Positions 27,323 to 37,786 of a DNA stretch of 46,523 nt are shown here, piece by piece. The position numbers were made by a program, and so were the translations under genes. Origin of the DNA: an uncultured Alphaproteobacteria bacterium (GTDB taxonomy: Bacteria; Pseudomonadota; Alphaproteobacteria; Rhizobiales; Aestuariivirgaceae); NCBI GenBank assembly GCA_937872985.1, contig CALMUW010000041.1, positions 1-46,523 of the forward strand, given 5' to 3'. The notes beneath the pieces are model-generated. The model was given only the letters and a program-made list of their open reading frames with translations. It did no database searches and was not told where the DNA came from. The stretch's first letter is position 1; every line of letters starts with the position of its first letter.

Positions 27323-28444
27323 ATGAAAATAGCGGTACCAACTGAATCATATCCGGGCGAGGCACGCGTGGCCATCAGCCCCGACACGGTGAAGGCCTAT
27401 GTGAAGAAGGGCTTGTCCGTGGCGGTGCAGGCGGGGGCCGGCGCGGGCTCGCATATCCCCGACGACTATTACAAGGCGGCGGGCGCCGAGATCGTCAAGG
27501 GCGATCAGGTGGTCAAGGACGCCGACATCGTGCTGACGGTGCGCCGTCCGTCCGATGCTGTGCTCAAGGCGCTGAAGCCCGGTGCCGTGCTGGCGGGCGG
27601 GCTCGACCCCTATGGCGAGCGCAAGGGGCTGGAGGCGCTGGCCAAGTCCAAGGCTCACCTTTTCGCCATGGAGCTGATGCCGCGCATCACCCGCGCCCAG
27701 TCCATGGACATTCTGTCGTCGCAGGCCAACCTTGCGGGCTACAAGGCGGTGATTGAGGCCGCTGCCCATTATGGCAAGGCGCTGCCGATGATGATGACGG
27801 CGGCGGGCACGGTGCCGGCGGCCAAGGCCTTCATCATGGGCGTGGGCGTGGCCGGGCTGCAGGCCATTGCCACGGCGCGGCGTCTGGGGGCCATCGTGTC
27901 GGCCACCGACGTGCGCAAGGCCACCGAAGAACAGGTTAAGTCGCTGGGGGCCAAGTTCGTCTTCGCCGATGTGGCGGATGCCGCCACGGCAGGGGGCTAT
28001 GCCAAGGAGCTTTCCGCCGAAGACAAGGCGAAGCAGGCGGCCCTGGTGGCCGAGCATGTCAAGACGCAGGACATCGTCATCACCACGGCGCTGATCCCCG
28101 GCCGGCCGGCCCCCACGCTCATCACCCAGGAGATGGTGGAAAGCATGAAGCCCGGTTCGGTCATCGTGGACCTCGCGGTGGAGCGCGGCGGCAACTGCCC
28201 CTTGTCGAAGCCCGACAAGATCGTCGAGCACAAGGGCGTGTCGATCATCGGCACACTCAACCTGGCGGGTCGGCTCGCGGGCAATGCCTCGCCGCTCTAC
28301 GCCAAGAACCTCGCCAACTTCCTCGATCTGATGATCGACAAGGACGGCAAACTGAAGATCGATTTCGACGACGAGATCATCAAGGGCACGCTCATTGCCC
28401 GCGATGGCGCGCTCGTTCATCCCATGTATGCGGGGGCCAAATAA
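27323..28444 (+). CDS. pntAA: NAD(P) transhydrogenase subunit alpha part 1
   Basis: A 373-residue NAD(H)-binding domain I of proton-translocating transhydrogenase, in the split three-gene form (PntAA, PntAB, PntB) usual in alphaproteobacteria. Seen features are [21 protein letters not shown] at the start, the alanine-dehydrogenase-like [23 protein letters not shown], the nucleotide-binding [26 protein letters not shown], and [13 protein letters not shown]. The complex uses the proton gradient to make NADPH from NADH. The ATG at 27323 is chosen from homology; no strong ribosome binding site precedes it. The stop shares a base with the pntAB start. Confidence 0.95.
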   Translation: MKIAVPTESYPGEARVAISPDTVKAYVKKGLSVAVQAGAGAGSHIPDDYYKAAGAEIVKGDQVVKDADIVLTVRRPSDAVLKALKPGAVLAGGLDPYGERKGLEALAKSKAHLFAMELMPRITRAQSMDILSSQANLAGYKAVIEAAAHYGKALPMMMTAAGTVPAAKAFIMGVGVAGLQAIATARRLGAIVSATDVRKATEEQVKSLGAKFVFADVADAATAGGYAKELSAEDKAKQAALVAEHVKTQDIVITTALIPGRPAPTLITQEMVESMKPGSVIVDLAVERGGNCPLSKPDKIVEHKGVSIIGTLNLAGRLAGNASPLYAKNLANFLDLMIDKDGKLKIDFDDEIIKGTLIARDGALVHPMYAGAK

Positions 28445-28761
28445 TGGAACAGATGGCACATTCGGTTGATCCCTTCGTGATGCTGCTCGGCATTTTCATG
28501 CTGGCGGTGTTCGTGGGCTATTACGTGGTGTGGAACGTGACCCCGGCGCTGCATACGCCGCTGATGAGCGTCACCAACGCCATTTCCTCGGTCATCGTGG
28601 TGGGGGCGCTTCTGGCGGTGGGCGCGGGGGCCATTGCCTCCGGCTCCACCATTGCCATGATCTTCGGCTTCCTCGCCCTGATCCTCGCCTCGGTCAATAT
28701 CTTCGGCGGCTTCCTGGTGACCAGCCGCATGCTCGCCATGTACAAGAAGAAGGACAAGTGA
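28444..28761 (+). CDS. pntAB: NAD(P) transhydrogenase subunit alpha part 2
   Basis: A 105-residue membrane protein with three hydrophobic helices ([61 protein letters not shown]). It forms part of the proton channel, domain II, of transhydrogenase. It overlaps the end of pntAA by one base (TAATG) and is followed after one base by pntB. Confidence 0.95.
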   Translation: MEQMAHSVDPFVMLLGIFMLAVFVGYYVVWNVTPALHTPLMSVTNAISSVIVVGALLAVGAGAIASGSTIAMIFGFLALILASVNIFGGFLVTSRMLAMYKKKDK

Positions 28762-28762
28762 C

Positions 28763-30160
28763 ATGTCCCCCAATCTCGCAGCTTTCCTTTACCTGATCGC
28801 GGGCGCGCTGTTCATCATGGCGTTGCGCGGCCTGTCGTCGCCCGAGACCTCGCGCTCCGGCAACCGCTACGGCATGATCGGCATGACCATCGCCATCCTG
28901 ACCACGCTGGCGCTGGCTGCGCCCACCAATCCCCTGGTGTGGCTGCTGATCCTTGCGGGCATCGGCATCGGCGGGGCGATCGGTGCCTATGCGGCCAAGA
29001 ACATCGCCATGACGGCCATGCCGCAGCTCGTCGCGGCCTTCCACTCGCTGGTCGGCCTGGCGGCGGTCTTCGTGGCGGCGGCGGCCTTCTATGCGCCGGA
29101 CGCCTTCGGCATCGCCAGCAATGGCGTGATCCACGCCCAGAGCCGGGTTGAAATGGCGCTGGGTGCCGCCATCGGCGCCATCACCTTCACCGGTTCGATC
29201 ATCGCCTTCCTGAAGCTCGATGGCCGCATGTCGGGCGCGCCCATCATGCTGCCGGCACGCCATGCCATCAACATCGCGCTCGGGCTGGCGCTCATCTGGT
29301 TCATCTATTCCTTCTTCGCCAGCCAGTCGGCCATCGCCTTCTGGCTCATCGTGGCCATTTCGCTGGCGCTGGGCTTCCTGCTCATCATCCCCATCGGCGG
29401 CGCGGACATGCCGGTTGTCGTCTCCATGCTCAATTCCTACTCGGGCTGGGCAGCGGCGGGCATCGGCTTCACGCTGGCCAACACGGCGCTCATCATCACC
29501 GGGGCGCTGGTCGGTTCGTCGGGTGCGATCCTGTCCTACATCATGTGCAAGGGCATGAACCGGTCCTTCATCTCGGTCATCCTCGGCGGCTTCGGTGGTG
29601 AAACCGCAGGCCCCGCCGCAGGCGGCAAGGAGCAGAAGCCGGTGAAGCAGGGGTCGGCCGAAGACGCGGCCTTCCTGCTCAAGAACTCGGGCTCCGTCAT
29701 CATCGTGCCGGGCTACGGCATGGCGGTGGCGCAGGCCCAGCACGCGCTCCGCGAAATGGCCGATCACCTGAAGAAGAATGGCGTCACGGTCAAATACGCC
29801 ATTCACCCGGTGGCGGGCCGCATGCCCGGCCACATGAACGTGCTGCTGGCCGAAGCCAACGTGCCCTATGACGAGGTGTTCGAGCTTGAGGACATCAACT
29901 CGGAATTCGCCCAGGCGGATGTGGCCTTCGTCATCGGCGCCAATGACGTGACCAACCCCGCCGCCAAGGAAGATCCGACCTCGCCCATCTATGGCATGCC
30001 GGTTCTGGAAGTGTGGAAGGCGGGCACCGTCATGTTCATCAAGCGCGGCATGTCGTCGGGCTATGCGGGCATCGACAACTCGCTGTTCTGGCGCGACAAC
30101 ACCATGATGCTGTTCGGCGATGCCAAGAAGATGACCGAGCAGATCGTCAAGGCCATGTAA
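28763..30160 (+). CDS. pntB: NAD(P) transhydrogenase subunit beta
   Basis: A 465-residue protein. The N-terminal 260 residues are membrane helices of the proton channel. The C-terminal domain III binds NADP(H), with VIIVPGYGMAVAQAQHALREMAD, KYAIHPVAGRMPGHMNVLLAEANVPYD and VIGANDVTNPAAKEDPTSPIYGMPVLEVWKA. It is the last gene of the pnt operon, followed by an intrinsic terminator at 30186-30218. Confidence 0.96.
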   Translation: MSPNLAAFLYLIAGALFIMALRGLSSPETSRSGNRYGMIGMTIAILTTLALAAPTNPLVWLLILAGIGIGGAIGAYAAKNIAMTAMPQLVAAFHSLVGLAAVFVAAAAFYAPDAFGIASNGVIHAQSRVEMALGAAIGAITFTGSIIAFLKLDGRMSGAPIMLPARHAINIALGLALIWFIYSFFASQSAIAFWLIVAISLALGFLLIIPIGGADMPVVVSMLNSYSGWAAAGIGFTLANTALIITGALVGSSGAILSYIMCKGMNRSFISVILGGFGGETAGPAAGGKEQKPVKQGSAEDAAFLLKNSGSVIIVPGYGMAVAQAQHALREMADHLKKNGVTVKYAIHPVAGRMPGHMNVLLAEANVPYDEVFELEDINSEFAQADVAFVIGANDVTNPAAKEDPTSPIYGMPVLEVWKAGTVMFIKRGMSSGYAGIDNSLFWRDNTMMLFGDAKKMTEQIVKAM

Positions 30161-30185
30161 CGGGCGTGACAATGACAGAATTTCA

Positions 30186-30218
30186 GGGGCGGGTGGCAAC
30201 ATCCGCCCCTTGTCTTTT
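30186..30218 (+). terminator. Intrinsic terminator of the pnt operon
   Basis: A 10-bp stem with one wobble pair (GGGGCGGGTG with CATCCGCCCC), closed by a GCAA tetraloop and followed by TTGTCTTTT, 25 bases after the pntB stop. Confidence 0.8.
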
Positions 30219-30283
30219 GCCCTTCCGAAGCGGGGCGCGGTTGGATAGAGTTGCCGCCGGTTGGGCGGGAGCAGGCGAGGTTC

Positions 30284-31300
30284 ATGATGGCTTATTCACC
30301 CGATACGGCGCGGCTTGAGGCACCCAAGATCCACCTCGTGCACATGGTGGTCTTCGTGCTGGTGGTGGGCGTCATCGCCGCCGTGCTCTATCCCACCATC
30401 CAGCGCGCCTTCATGGCCAATCCGGGCCTCAACGGCCTCATCATCGGCATCGGCATCCTGGGCATTCTCTATGCCTTCCGCATGGTCTGGCGGCTGTTCC
30501 CGGAAGTGCGCTGGGTCAACGGCTTCCGCCTCGGCCAGGCCAATGAGGAACCGCCGCCGGTGCTGCTCGGCCCCATGGCCACACTGCTGGGCAACCAGAC
30601 CCAGACCATTCTCTCGCCCGCCTCCATGCGCTCGTTGCTCGACTCGCTGGCCTCGCGGCTGGATGAGGCGCGCGATCTCATGCGTTATCTCGTCGGCCTG
30701 CTCATCTTCCTCGGGTTGCTCGGCACCTTCTGGGGCCTGCTGGAGACCATGAGTTCGGTGGGTGCGGCCATCCAGAATCTCGATGTGTCGTCGGGCCAGT
30801 CCGGTTCGGTCTTCACGGAGTTGAAGCAGGGCTTGCAAAAGCCGCTTTCCGGCATGGGCATTTCCTTCTCGTCCTCGCTCTTCGGTCTTGCCGGGTCGCT
30901 GATCCTCGGCTTCCTCGATCTCAAGGCGTCGCAGGCGCAGAACCGTTTCTATCACAACCTCGAGGACTGGCTGTCCACCATCACCGACATTCAGGCTGGT
31001 GACGGGGCAACGCCCTCCTATCCGGGGCTGGCGCGCTTCGACATGCAGAACCTGCAACGCTCGGTCGACCGGCTGACCCAGGCGGTGGAACAGGGCGGCG
31101 GCACGGCCGGCACGGCACGGCCCGCCGAGGCGGCCATGGGCGAATTGGCCGATGCGGTGGCCAGCCTGGTGCAGCAGATGCGCGAGGAACAGAAAATGAT
31201 GCGGCATTGGGTGCAGAGCCAGCAGGCGGAGACGCAGCGGCTTCTGGGCCAATTGTCGGCACCCGCGGGGCGCGGGCGGCGGCCGGGGGATTCTGACTGA
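30284..31300 (+). CDS. MotA/TolQ/ExbB-like proton-channel protein (non-flagellar)
   Basis: A 338-residue membrane protein. Two N-terminal helices (MVVFVLVVGVIAAVLY and LIIGIGILGILYAF) precede a cytoplasmic segment, then two more helices that carry the MotA/ExbB-type channel pattern (YLVGLLIFLGLLGTFWGLLETMSSVG and GMGISFSSSLFGLAGSLILGFLDL). The C-terminal 110 residues look helical and cytoplasmic. The stop shares one base with the start of an OmpA/MotB-like gene, so the two form a stator-like pair driven by the proton gradient. No flagellar gene is near. The start could be 30284 or 30287; GGCGAGG lies just upstream. Confidence 0.82.
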   Translation: MMAYSPDTARLEAPKIHLVHMVVFVLVVGVIAAVLYPTIQRAFMANPGLNGLIIGIGILGILYAFRMVWRLFPEVRWVNGFRLGQANEEPPPVLLGPMATLLGNQTQTILSPASMRSLLDSLASRLDEARDLMRYLVGLLIFLGLLGTFWGLLETMSSVGAAIQNLDVSSGQSGSVFTELKQGLQKPLSGMGISFSSSLFGLAGSLILGFLDLKASQAQNRFYHNLEDWLSTITDIQAGDGATPSYPGLARFDMQNLQRSVDRLTQAVEQGGGTAGTARPAEAAMGELADAVASLVQQMREEQKMMRHWVQSQQAETQRLLGQLSAPAGRGRRPGDSD

Positions 31301-32313
31301 TGGCGGGCTATCTGTCGCGCCGGCGCCGCGCCGAAGACGGTGCCTATTGGCCGGGTTTCGTGGACGCCATGGCGCAATTGCTGCTGGTCGTCACCTTCCT
31401 CCTGTCGGTGTTCATCGTGGCGCAGTTTCTGGCGGCGCGGGAAATTTCCGGGCGCGATTCCGTGCTCGGCCAGTTGAAGGCGCAGATCGCCGAACTCACC
31501 GAATTGCTGGCCATGGAAAAATCGGCCAAGTCCGAGGTGGAGGCCAATCTTCTGGCCATGACGGACTCGCTCAACGCCGAGAAGGCGAAGAATGCCGAGG
31601 TGCTGGCGGGCCTGACTGCCACGGGGGGCGTCACCGTGTCGGGCTTGCAAACCGCATTGGACAAGGAGAAGGCCATTTCCGCCGATGCCCTGGCCAAGGT
31701 GGAATTGCTGAACCAGCAGATTGCGGCCATGCGCCGGCAATTGGCCGAATTGAACGGCCTACTGGCGGATTCGGAAGCCAAGAACAAGCAGTCGGAGGCG
31801 CAGATCACCGACCTGGGCAAGAGGCTGAATGCGGCGCTGGCCCAGAAGGTGCAGGAGTTGCAGCGCTATCGCTCCGAATTCTTCGGGCGTCTGCGGCAAA
31901 TCCTGTCGCAGCGTTCTGACATTCTGGTGGTGGGCGACCGCTTTGTCTTCCAGTCCGAGGTGCTGTTCCCCAAGGCGGGGGCGGAACTGAACCCCGCGGG
32001 CTCGGAGGAGATGACCAAGCTGGCCAGCGCCATCAAGCAGTTGGAGGTGGAGATTCCCCCGGACATCAACTGGGTCTTGCGGGTTGACGGCCACACCGAT
32101 GCCGATCCCATTCAGTCGGCGCAGTTCAAGTCCAACTGGGAACTGTCAACGGCGCGCGCCATTGCCGTGGTCAAGTTCCTGATCGCCCAGGGGGTGCAGC
32201 CCCGGCATCTGGTGGCGGCGGGCTTCGGCGAGTATCAGCCGCTGGATCCCGGCACATCGGAAGATGCGAAATCCCAGAACCGCCGCATCGAGTTGAAACT
32301 GACGGAGCGGTGA
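31300..32313 (+). CDS. OmpA/MotB-like peptidoglycan-binding partner of the stator pair
   Basis: A 337-residue protein. A short basic N-terminus precedes one membrane helix with a buried aspartate (Asp22 in YWPGFVDAMAQLLLVVTFLLSVFIVAQF), the position of the proton-carrying Asp of MotB. A long coiled coil follows (about residues 50-195, e.g. LLAMEKSAKSEVEANLLAMTDSLNAEKAKN). The C-terminal OmpA domain binds peptidoglycan (LRVDGHTDADPIQ, NWELSTARAIAVVKFLIAQGV, AKSQNRRIELKLTE). It probably anchors the MotA-like channel to the cell wall; the work done by the motor is unknown. Confidence 0.85.
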   Translation: MAGYLSRRRRAEDGAYWPGFVDAMAQLLLVVTFLLSVFIVAQFLAAREISGRDSVLGQLKAQIAELTELLAMEKSAKSEVEANLLAMTDSLNAEKAKNAEVLAGLTATGGVTVSGLQTALDKEKAISADALAKVELLNQQIAAMRRQLAELNGLLADSEAKNKQSEAQITDLGKRLNAALAQKVQELQRYRSEFFGRLRQILSQRSDILVVGDRFVFQSEVLFPKAGAELNPAGSEEMTKLASAIKQLEVEIPPDINWVLRVDGHTDADPIQSAQFKSNWELSTARAIAVVKFLIAQGVQPRHLVAAGFGEYQPLDPGTSEDAKSQNRRIELKLTER

Positions 32314-32332
32314 TGTCCGCCTTTGCCAGGCG

Positions 32333-34123
<1,791 letters not shown>

Positions 34124-34213
34124 GGGATGATCGGGCCGGTGCTCGGGTCGTTATGGGTTCACGGCGGCCTGCGGGGCGGGCGGACATGGTTTTTCCGGCC
34201 CCTTCCCGCAGGC

Positions 34214-34242
34214 TTGCCTCTTGGGATGGCATCCTGTATAGA
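34214..34242 (+). promoter_or_regulatory. Probable promoter of rpmE
   Basis: TTGCCT (34214-34219), 17-bp spacer and TATAGA (34237-34242), giving a leader of about 72 nt before the rpmE start. Confidence 0.5.
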
Positions 34243-34320
34243 CGCCGCCCGAGATCAAGAAAACCTAACAATTTTTAAGGCGGGCCGCCCGTCCGGCCGC
34301 GGCCCCAAGGACCAGTGACC

Positions 34321-34542
34321 ATGAAGCAAGGCATTCACCCCGACTATCACACCATCACCGTGGTCATGACCGACGGCACCGAATTCACCACGCGCTCCAC
34401 CTATGCGCAGGAAGGCGCCAAGCTGGCGCTGGACATCGATCCCTCGTCGCACCCCGCCTGGACCGGCGGCCAGCAGACGCTGGTGGATCGCGGCGGCCGC
34501 GTGTCGCGCTTCAAGCAGAAGTTCGGCTTCCTCAACAAGTAA
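34321..34542 (+). CDS. rpmE: 50S ribosomal protein L31, cysteine-free form
   Basis: A 73-residue bL31 protein: [22 protein letters not shown] at the start, [26 protein letters not shown] near the end. It has no cysteine and so is the zinc-independent form. The ATG at 34321 matches the family; a GTG 6 bases earlier is unlikely. It is monocistronic, with a terminator just downstream. Confidence 0.96.
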   Translation: MKQGIHPDYHTITVVMTDGTEFTTRSTYAQEGAKLALDIDPSSHPAWTGGQQTLVDRGGRVSRFKQKFGFLNK

Positions 34543-34566
34543 GCCCTTCGGCAGTTTTCGAATTTC

Positions 34567-34596
34567 AAAGGCCCGGTGGAATGACCGGGCCTTTTG
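34567..34596 (+). terminator. Intrinsic terminator of rpmE
   Basis: Stem GGCCCGGT/ACCGGGCC with a 6-nt loop, followed by TTTTG, 27 bases after the rpmE stop. Confidence 0.85.
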
Positions 34597-34752
34597 CTTT
34601 GTGACGGGCGAGAGATGTGGATCGCTGGAGAAGCAGGCGAGGTGCCGGAGCGCACTCTATTGGCGAAGCAGCAACCGTCAGGTGATAACCATCCATGTTT
34701 AGACTGCGATTGCCGCCTCAGCTTTCTCAGGGGTGCTTATTCTTCGGGCCAC

Positions 34753-35613
34753 TCAATTCTTCGCCACGATGCAGGCGCCGCCATCGGTGTGGATGCGGGT
34801 GCACAGGGCTTCCGCCTCGGCGCGGCTGTTGCGCCCGATCATGACGCGCACCAGGCGTTTTGATCCCCGGCTCAGGTTGCGCTTGCGCACCACCATGGGC
34901 AGTTCGTTCTTGATCAGGCCGGCGTGTCTTTGCCTAGCGCGGGCGAAGGTGGCCAGCGCCTGACGCTCATTGAAGCTGCCCGCCACCACCACGCCCCAGG
35001 GCTTCAGCCGCGCCCGCACCAGCCCGCCGCCAAAGCCGGGCGGGGCCATTTCGCGCAGCACCAGTTTCCTGCAGCCGTCCTGAAAGGGGCCGGTGACGCC
35101 GATGCCCGGCAGGTCGAGGATGGCCTCGGGATTTTTCCATTCCGCCGCCGCATGGCCGGTGATGGTGAGAACATAGTCCTCGGTTTCCTGCGGCAACCCG
35201 CCCTTGCCCGACAGCCAGCGCGCGGCCCCATCCTCGCCCGCGTTATAGGCGGCGGCGGCAATGCCGGGATTGCCGAAGCGGTCGATTAGATCCTTCAGGT
35301 AAAGTGCCGCGGCGGGCAGGGCCTGGCGGTGGTCGAAGGGATCGGCAAGGCCGCGCAGTTTCGCGGTGCCCGGCATGAACTGGGCAATGCCCTGGGCACC
35401 CACGGGCGAGACGGCGGTGCGGCTGAACATGCTCTCGCGCCAGATGAGGCGGGTGAAAAAGCTGAGCGACAGGCCGTGCTTGCCGGCGCTGTCTTCCAGC
35501 AGGCGGCAGACTTCGGCGGCATATTGGAGGCGGCCCTCCGATGGCGGTGTTGCGGCCCGGACCGGAGCCGCCGCCAGCAGGATCGCCAGAGTGATGGTTA
35601 TGATGCGCTGCAT
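34753..35613 (-). CDS. Lytic transglycosylase (SLT) with C-terminal SPOR-like domain
   Basis: A 286-residue exported protein with a signal peptide (MQRIITITLAILLAAAPVRA). The SLT domain has catalytic Glu60 in RLIWRESMF, then VSPVGAQGIAQFMPGTA and AAAAYNAGEDGAARW, so it cleaves glycan strands of peptidoglycan. The last 85 residues (WGVVVAGSFNERQALATFARARQRH, RLVRVMIGRNSRAEAEALCTRIHTDGGACIVAKN) look like a SPOR domain, which binds denuded glycan at division sites. The ATG at 35613 begins the signal peptide; longer starts do not. Confidence 0.88.
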   Translation of the reverse strand: MQRIITITLAILLAAAPVRAATPPSEGRLQYAAEVCRLLEDSAGKHGLSLSFFTRLIWRESMFSRTAVSPVGAQGIAQFMPGTAKLRGLADPFDHRQALPAAALYLKDLIDRFGNPGIAAAAYNAGEDGAARWLSGKGGLPQETEDYVLTITGHAAAEWKNPEAILDLPGIGVTGPFQDGCRKLVLREMAPPGFGGGLVRARLKPWGVVVAGSFNERQALATFARARQRHAGLIKNELPMVVRKRNLSRGSKRLVRVMIGRNSRAEAEALCTRIHTDGGACIVAKN

Positions 35614-35667
35614 GGAACCCCCGCACGGGCTGTAGCAGAAGCGCAAGACCATGGCGACACGGGGGCC

Positions 35668-35698
35668 AAATAAAAAGCGGGGCCGGTGAGGGCCCCGC
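35668..35698 (-). terminator. Intrinsic terminator of the DUF937 gene
   Basis: Perfect 8-bp stem GCGGGGCC/GGCCCCGC (35677-35684 with 35691-35698), followed on the minus strand by TTTTTATTT. It lies 24 bases after the stop at 35722. Confidence 0.85.
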
Positions 35699-35721
35699 CG
35701 CAATTCTGGAGAGTGACGAGA

Positions 35722-36876
35722 TTAGCCAGCCAGGCCCATGAGCTTGGCAAGGATGCCGTCGATCACCGGCTTCACGATCTCGCCCACGCCCGGAATGGCT
35801 TCGACCTTGGTGATGGTGTCATTCAGGCCCGGCAGAGCGGTCTTGATGAGGGTGGCCACCATGGTCTTCTGGTCGGCGGAGAACTTACCCGCCAGACCCG
35901 AGACCTGATCCACGGCACCGGCAGCTTCCTGCAGCTTGGGCAGGGCGGCCTGGGCCGAGGGAACGTCGGTGATGCCGCCCAGAGCGCCGGTCAGGCCGGT
36001 GAAGGCGGTGTTCAGCACGCTGCCCACGTCAACATTGTCGATGGTGAGCGAGGGTGCCGCCGGAACCGCCGGGACGGCAGGCTGGGCCTGCTCGGTGGCC
36101 GCCGGGGCCGCCGGAGCAGCCTGCTCCGTGGTGGTGGGGGCCGGGGCCGGAGCCTCGGTCACCGGGGCGGGCGCAGGGGCCATGAAGTACCAGGCGGCAC
36201 CGGCCAGCAGGGCAAGCGGGATCAGCCACTTCATGAAGCCGCCGCCGGACGAGGCCTGAGCCTCATGCACGGAGGAGGCGGCGGTGCGGGCGGCGGTGGC
36301 GCTGCTGGTGCGCACGGCATCCGCCGTGGCCTTGGCGGCCGTGGCGGTGGAGCCGAGGGTGCCGAGGGCGGCATCGAAACCGGCGGGCAGGGCGGCCTGG
36401 ATCAGGCCCTTCTGCGAGTTCAGCAGGCTCATCAGGCCGGCGGCGTCAAGTTTGCCGCCCTGCTTGGCCAGCGTGCCCATGACCAACTGGCCGACGAGGC
36501 CCATGAGGGTGGAACCGACGGCGGTGCTGGTGCCGGCGTTCTTGGCCACCGCGCCGACCAGCGCGCCCATGACGCCCTGACCGAGCATGGAGTTGAGCAG
36601 CGAAGACCCCTGGGCCGCGAAATCGCCCGCGCCCTTGCCGCCGAGCACGGAAGCGAGATTGCCGCCCACATTGGCGTCCGCCTGCTTCAGGCCGGAGAGA
36701 ATGTCGGTGATGCCGCCGGGCATGGCGGCCTTGTTCACCACGGCGCCGAGGACTCCGGGGACGGCACCGCCCATGACGCCCTTGATGACGTCGGCATTGA
36801 TGCCGAGGGACTGGGACGCCTTGTCGATGAGGGCCGGGGTGGCCATCTTCATGACGTCGGCAATGAGATTGGTCAT
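35722..36876 (-). CDS. DUF937 membrane protein
   Basis: A 384-residue protein. The N-terminal 170 residues fit DUF937: repeated small, glycine-rich helices such as GVMGGAVPGVLGAVVNKAAMPGGITDILSGL and SSLLNSMLGQGVMGALVGAVA. One membrane helix (FMKWLIPLALLAGAAWYFM, about residue 215) is followed by an Ala/Pro/Thr-rich linker. The C-terminal domain of about 110 residues begins LTIDNVDVGSVLNTAFTGL; I do not recognise it. The function is unknown. The start at 36876 follows GGAGG; a longer reading frame upstream lacks support. It has its own terminator. Confidence 0.82.
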   Translation of the reverse strand: MTNLIADVMKMATPALIDKASQSLGINADVIKGVMGGAVPGVLGAVVNKAAMPGGITDILSGLKQADANVGGNLASVLGGKGAGDFAAQGSSLLNSMLGQGVMGALVGAVAKNAGTSTAVGSTLMGLVGQLVMGTLAKQGGKLDAAGLMSLLNSQKGLIQAALPAGFDAALGTLGSTATAAKATADAVRTSSATAARTAASSVHEAQASSGGGFMKWLIPLALLAGAAWYFMAPAPAPVTEAPAPAPTTTEQAAPAAPAATEQAQPAVPAVPAAPSLTIDNVDVGSVLNTAFTGLTGALGGITDVPSAQAALPKLQEAAGAVDQVSGLAGKFSADQKTMVATLIKTALPGLNDTITKVEAIPGVGEIVKPVIDGILAKLMGLAG

Positions 36877-37017
36877 AGTGTCGCCTCCAGAAGCAAATCT
36901 CCGGGGCCGAACCATTCCGCCCCAGAACCAGAGGCGCTCTAACACCGGGAATTTGTCGAAAAGGTGTTCACGCCGCCGTTATCAGCGCGAAAGGGGCCCT
37001 GGACCGGAAGCGGAAGC

Positions 37018-37539
37018 TCAGCGGCGGGCCGCGAAGGCCGAAGCCAGACGGTCAAGCTGGGCCGACACGGGGCTATCCTCCGCCATGAGCGGCGCGCCGC
37101 GCGGATTGAGCATCGCGTCAAAATGCACCACCCGGTCGAGCAGGGTGAGTGAGCGGTCGACGAGGGCGCGCAGGCCCTCCGGCAGTTGTTCGGAACCGGG
37201 AATGGTGTGACCCCGGCCAATGTCGGAGAGATGGATGCGGGTCTTTTCCTTGCCGGCTTCCTCCGCCGTCAGTTCACCGGCGGCGATGGCGCGCTGCAAC
37301 AGCAACCAGGAGGCGAGCTGCATGAGGCGGGTGGGCAGCCGCATGCTTTCGGTGGCATAGGCCACGGGACCGTGGCGGGCGAGCATGCGGGCATCGGCAC
37401 GTCCGGGGCCGTCGAGATAATTGGGGGTCTCCTCCACCAGCCCCATGCCCTCCTTGAACACCTTGTCGAATTGTTCAGAGGCCGTGAAGCGGGTGAAAAA
37501 GCTGATGGTTCCGGGTTTTTCCTGCCGCTCGAACGTCAT
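37018..37539 (-). CDS. rcdA: RcdA-like regulator of CtrA degradation (DUF1465)
   Basis: A 173-residue helical protein of the DUF1465/RcdA family. Typical blocks are FFTRFTASEQFDKVFKEGMGLVEETPNYLDGPGRAD, YATESMRLPTRLMQLASWLLLQRAI and HLSDIGRGHTIPGSEQLPEGLRALVDRSLTLLDRVVHFD. In Caulobacter, RcdA is an adaptor that works with CpdR and PopA to deliver CtrA to ClpXP, and is itself under CtrA control. Here it has its own promoter (37590-37618), with a perfect 19-bp palindrome just upstream. An apparent small RNA with a CtrA box lies between it and the DUF1192 gene. Confidence 0.9.
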   Translation of the reverse strand: MTFERQEKPGTISFFTRFTASEQFDKVFKEGMGLVEETPNYLDGPGRADARMLARHGPVAYATESMRLPTRLMQLASWLLLQRAIAAGELTAEEAGKEKTRIHLSDIGRGHTIPGSEQLPEGLRALVDRSLTLLDRVVHFDAMLNPRGAPLMAEDSPVSAQLDRLASAFAARR

Positions 37540-37589
37540 GGTTTATGGCCTCTTACTCAAAATCCGACAAATTTACTGACCGGCCGCGG

Positions 37590-37618
37590 ATCATGGACCC
37601 TGCGCCATTACCGGTCAA
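37590..37618 (-). promoter_or_regulatory. Probable promoter of rcdA
   Basis: On the minus strand: TTGACC (37613-37618), 17-bp spacer and CATGAT (37590-37595). The predicted leader is about 43 nt. Confidence 0.55.
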
Positions 37619-37623
37619 TATCG

Positions 37624-37642
37624 CGTGAGCGTCACGCTCACG
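37624..37642. promoter_or_regulatory. Perfect 19-bp palindrome abutting the rcdA -35 element
   Basis: CGTGAGCGTCACGCTCACG: two 9-bp arms around a single central base, ending 6 bases from the predicted rcdA -35. This is the shape and placement of a regulator site. I do not recognise the regulator. It lacks a U-tract, so a terminator is unlikely. Confidence 0.5.
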
Positions 37643-37666
37643 GGAATGAGAAGCAATTTCGGGGCC

Positions 37667-37760
37667 AAAAAAAAGCCGCGACAGGCGCGGCTTTGAGTTT
37701 CTAACAGGGAGGCGTCAAACAGAGTGGACAGGGCCACTCGGAAAAGCCCAAAGGGGGCTT
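37667..37760 (-). ncRNA. Candidate CtrA-controlled small RNA with anti-Shine-Dalgarno loop
   Basis: On the minus strand four stem-loops follow one another: AAGCCC/GGGCTT (37744-37760), GAGTGG/CCACTC (37722-37739), a weak GTTT/AAAC hairpin (37697-37720) whose loop GACGCCTCCCTGTTAG shows CCTCCC, and a strong terminator AAAGCCGCG/CGCGGCTTT (37672-37694) followed by eight T. No open reading frame fits. A perfect CtrA box lies at 37787-37801; with a 17-bp spacer from it to GATTTC (37764-37769), initiation would fall near 37758-37760, exactly at the first stem. I do not recognise a named family. The RNA could instead be the 3' end of the DUF1192 transcript. Confidence 0.55.
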
Positions 37761-37786
37761 GCAGAAATCATGGTAAACAAGAGGGA

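Noticed and set aside
30284..32313. Zorya defence system
   Set aside because: The channel/OmpA pair alone resembles ZorA-ZorB, but no helicase or nuclease partner is adjacent and the context is core metabolism.
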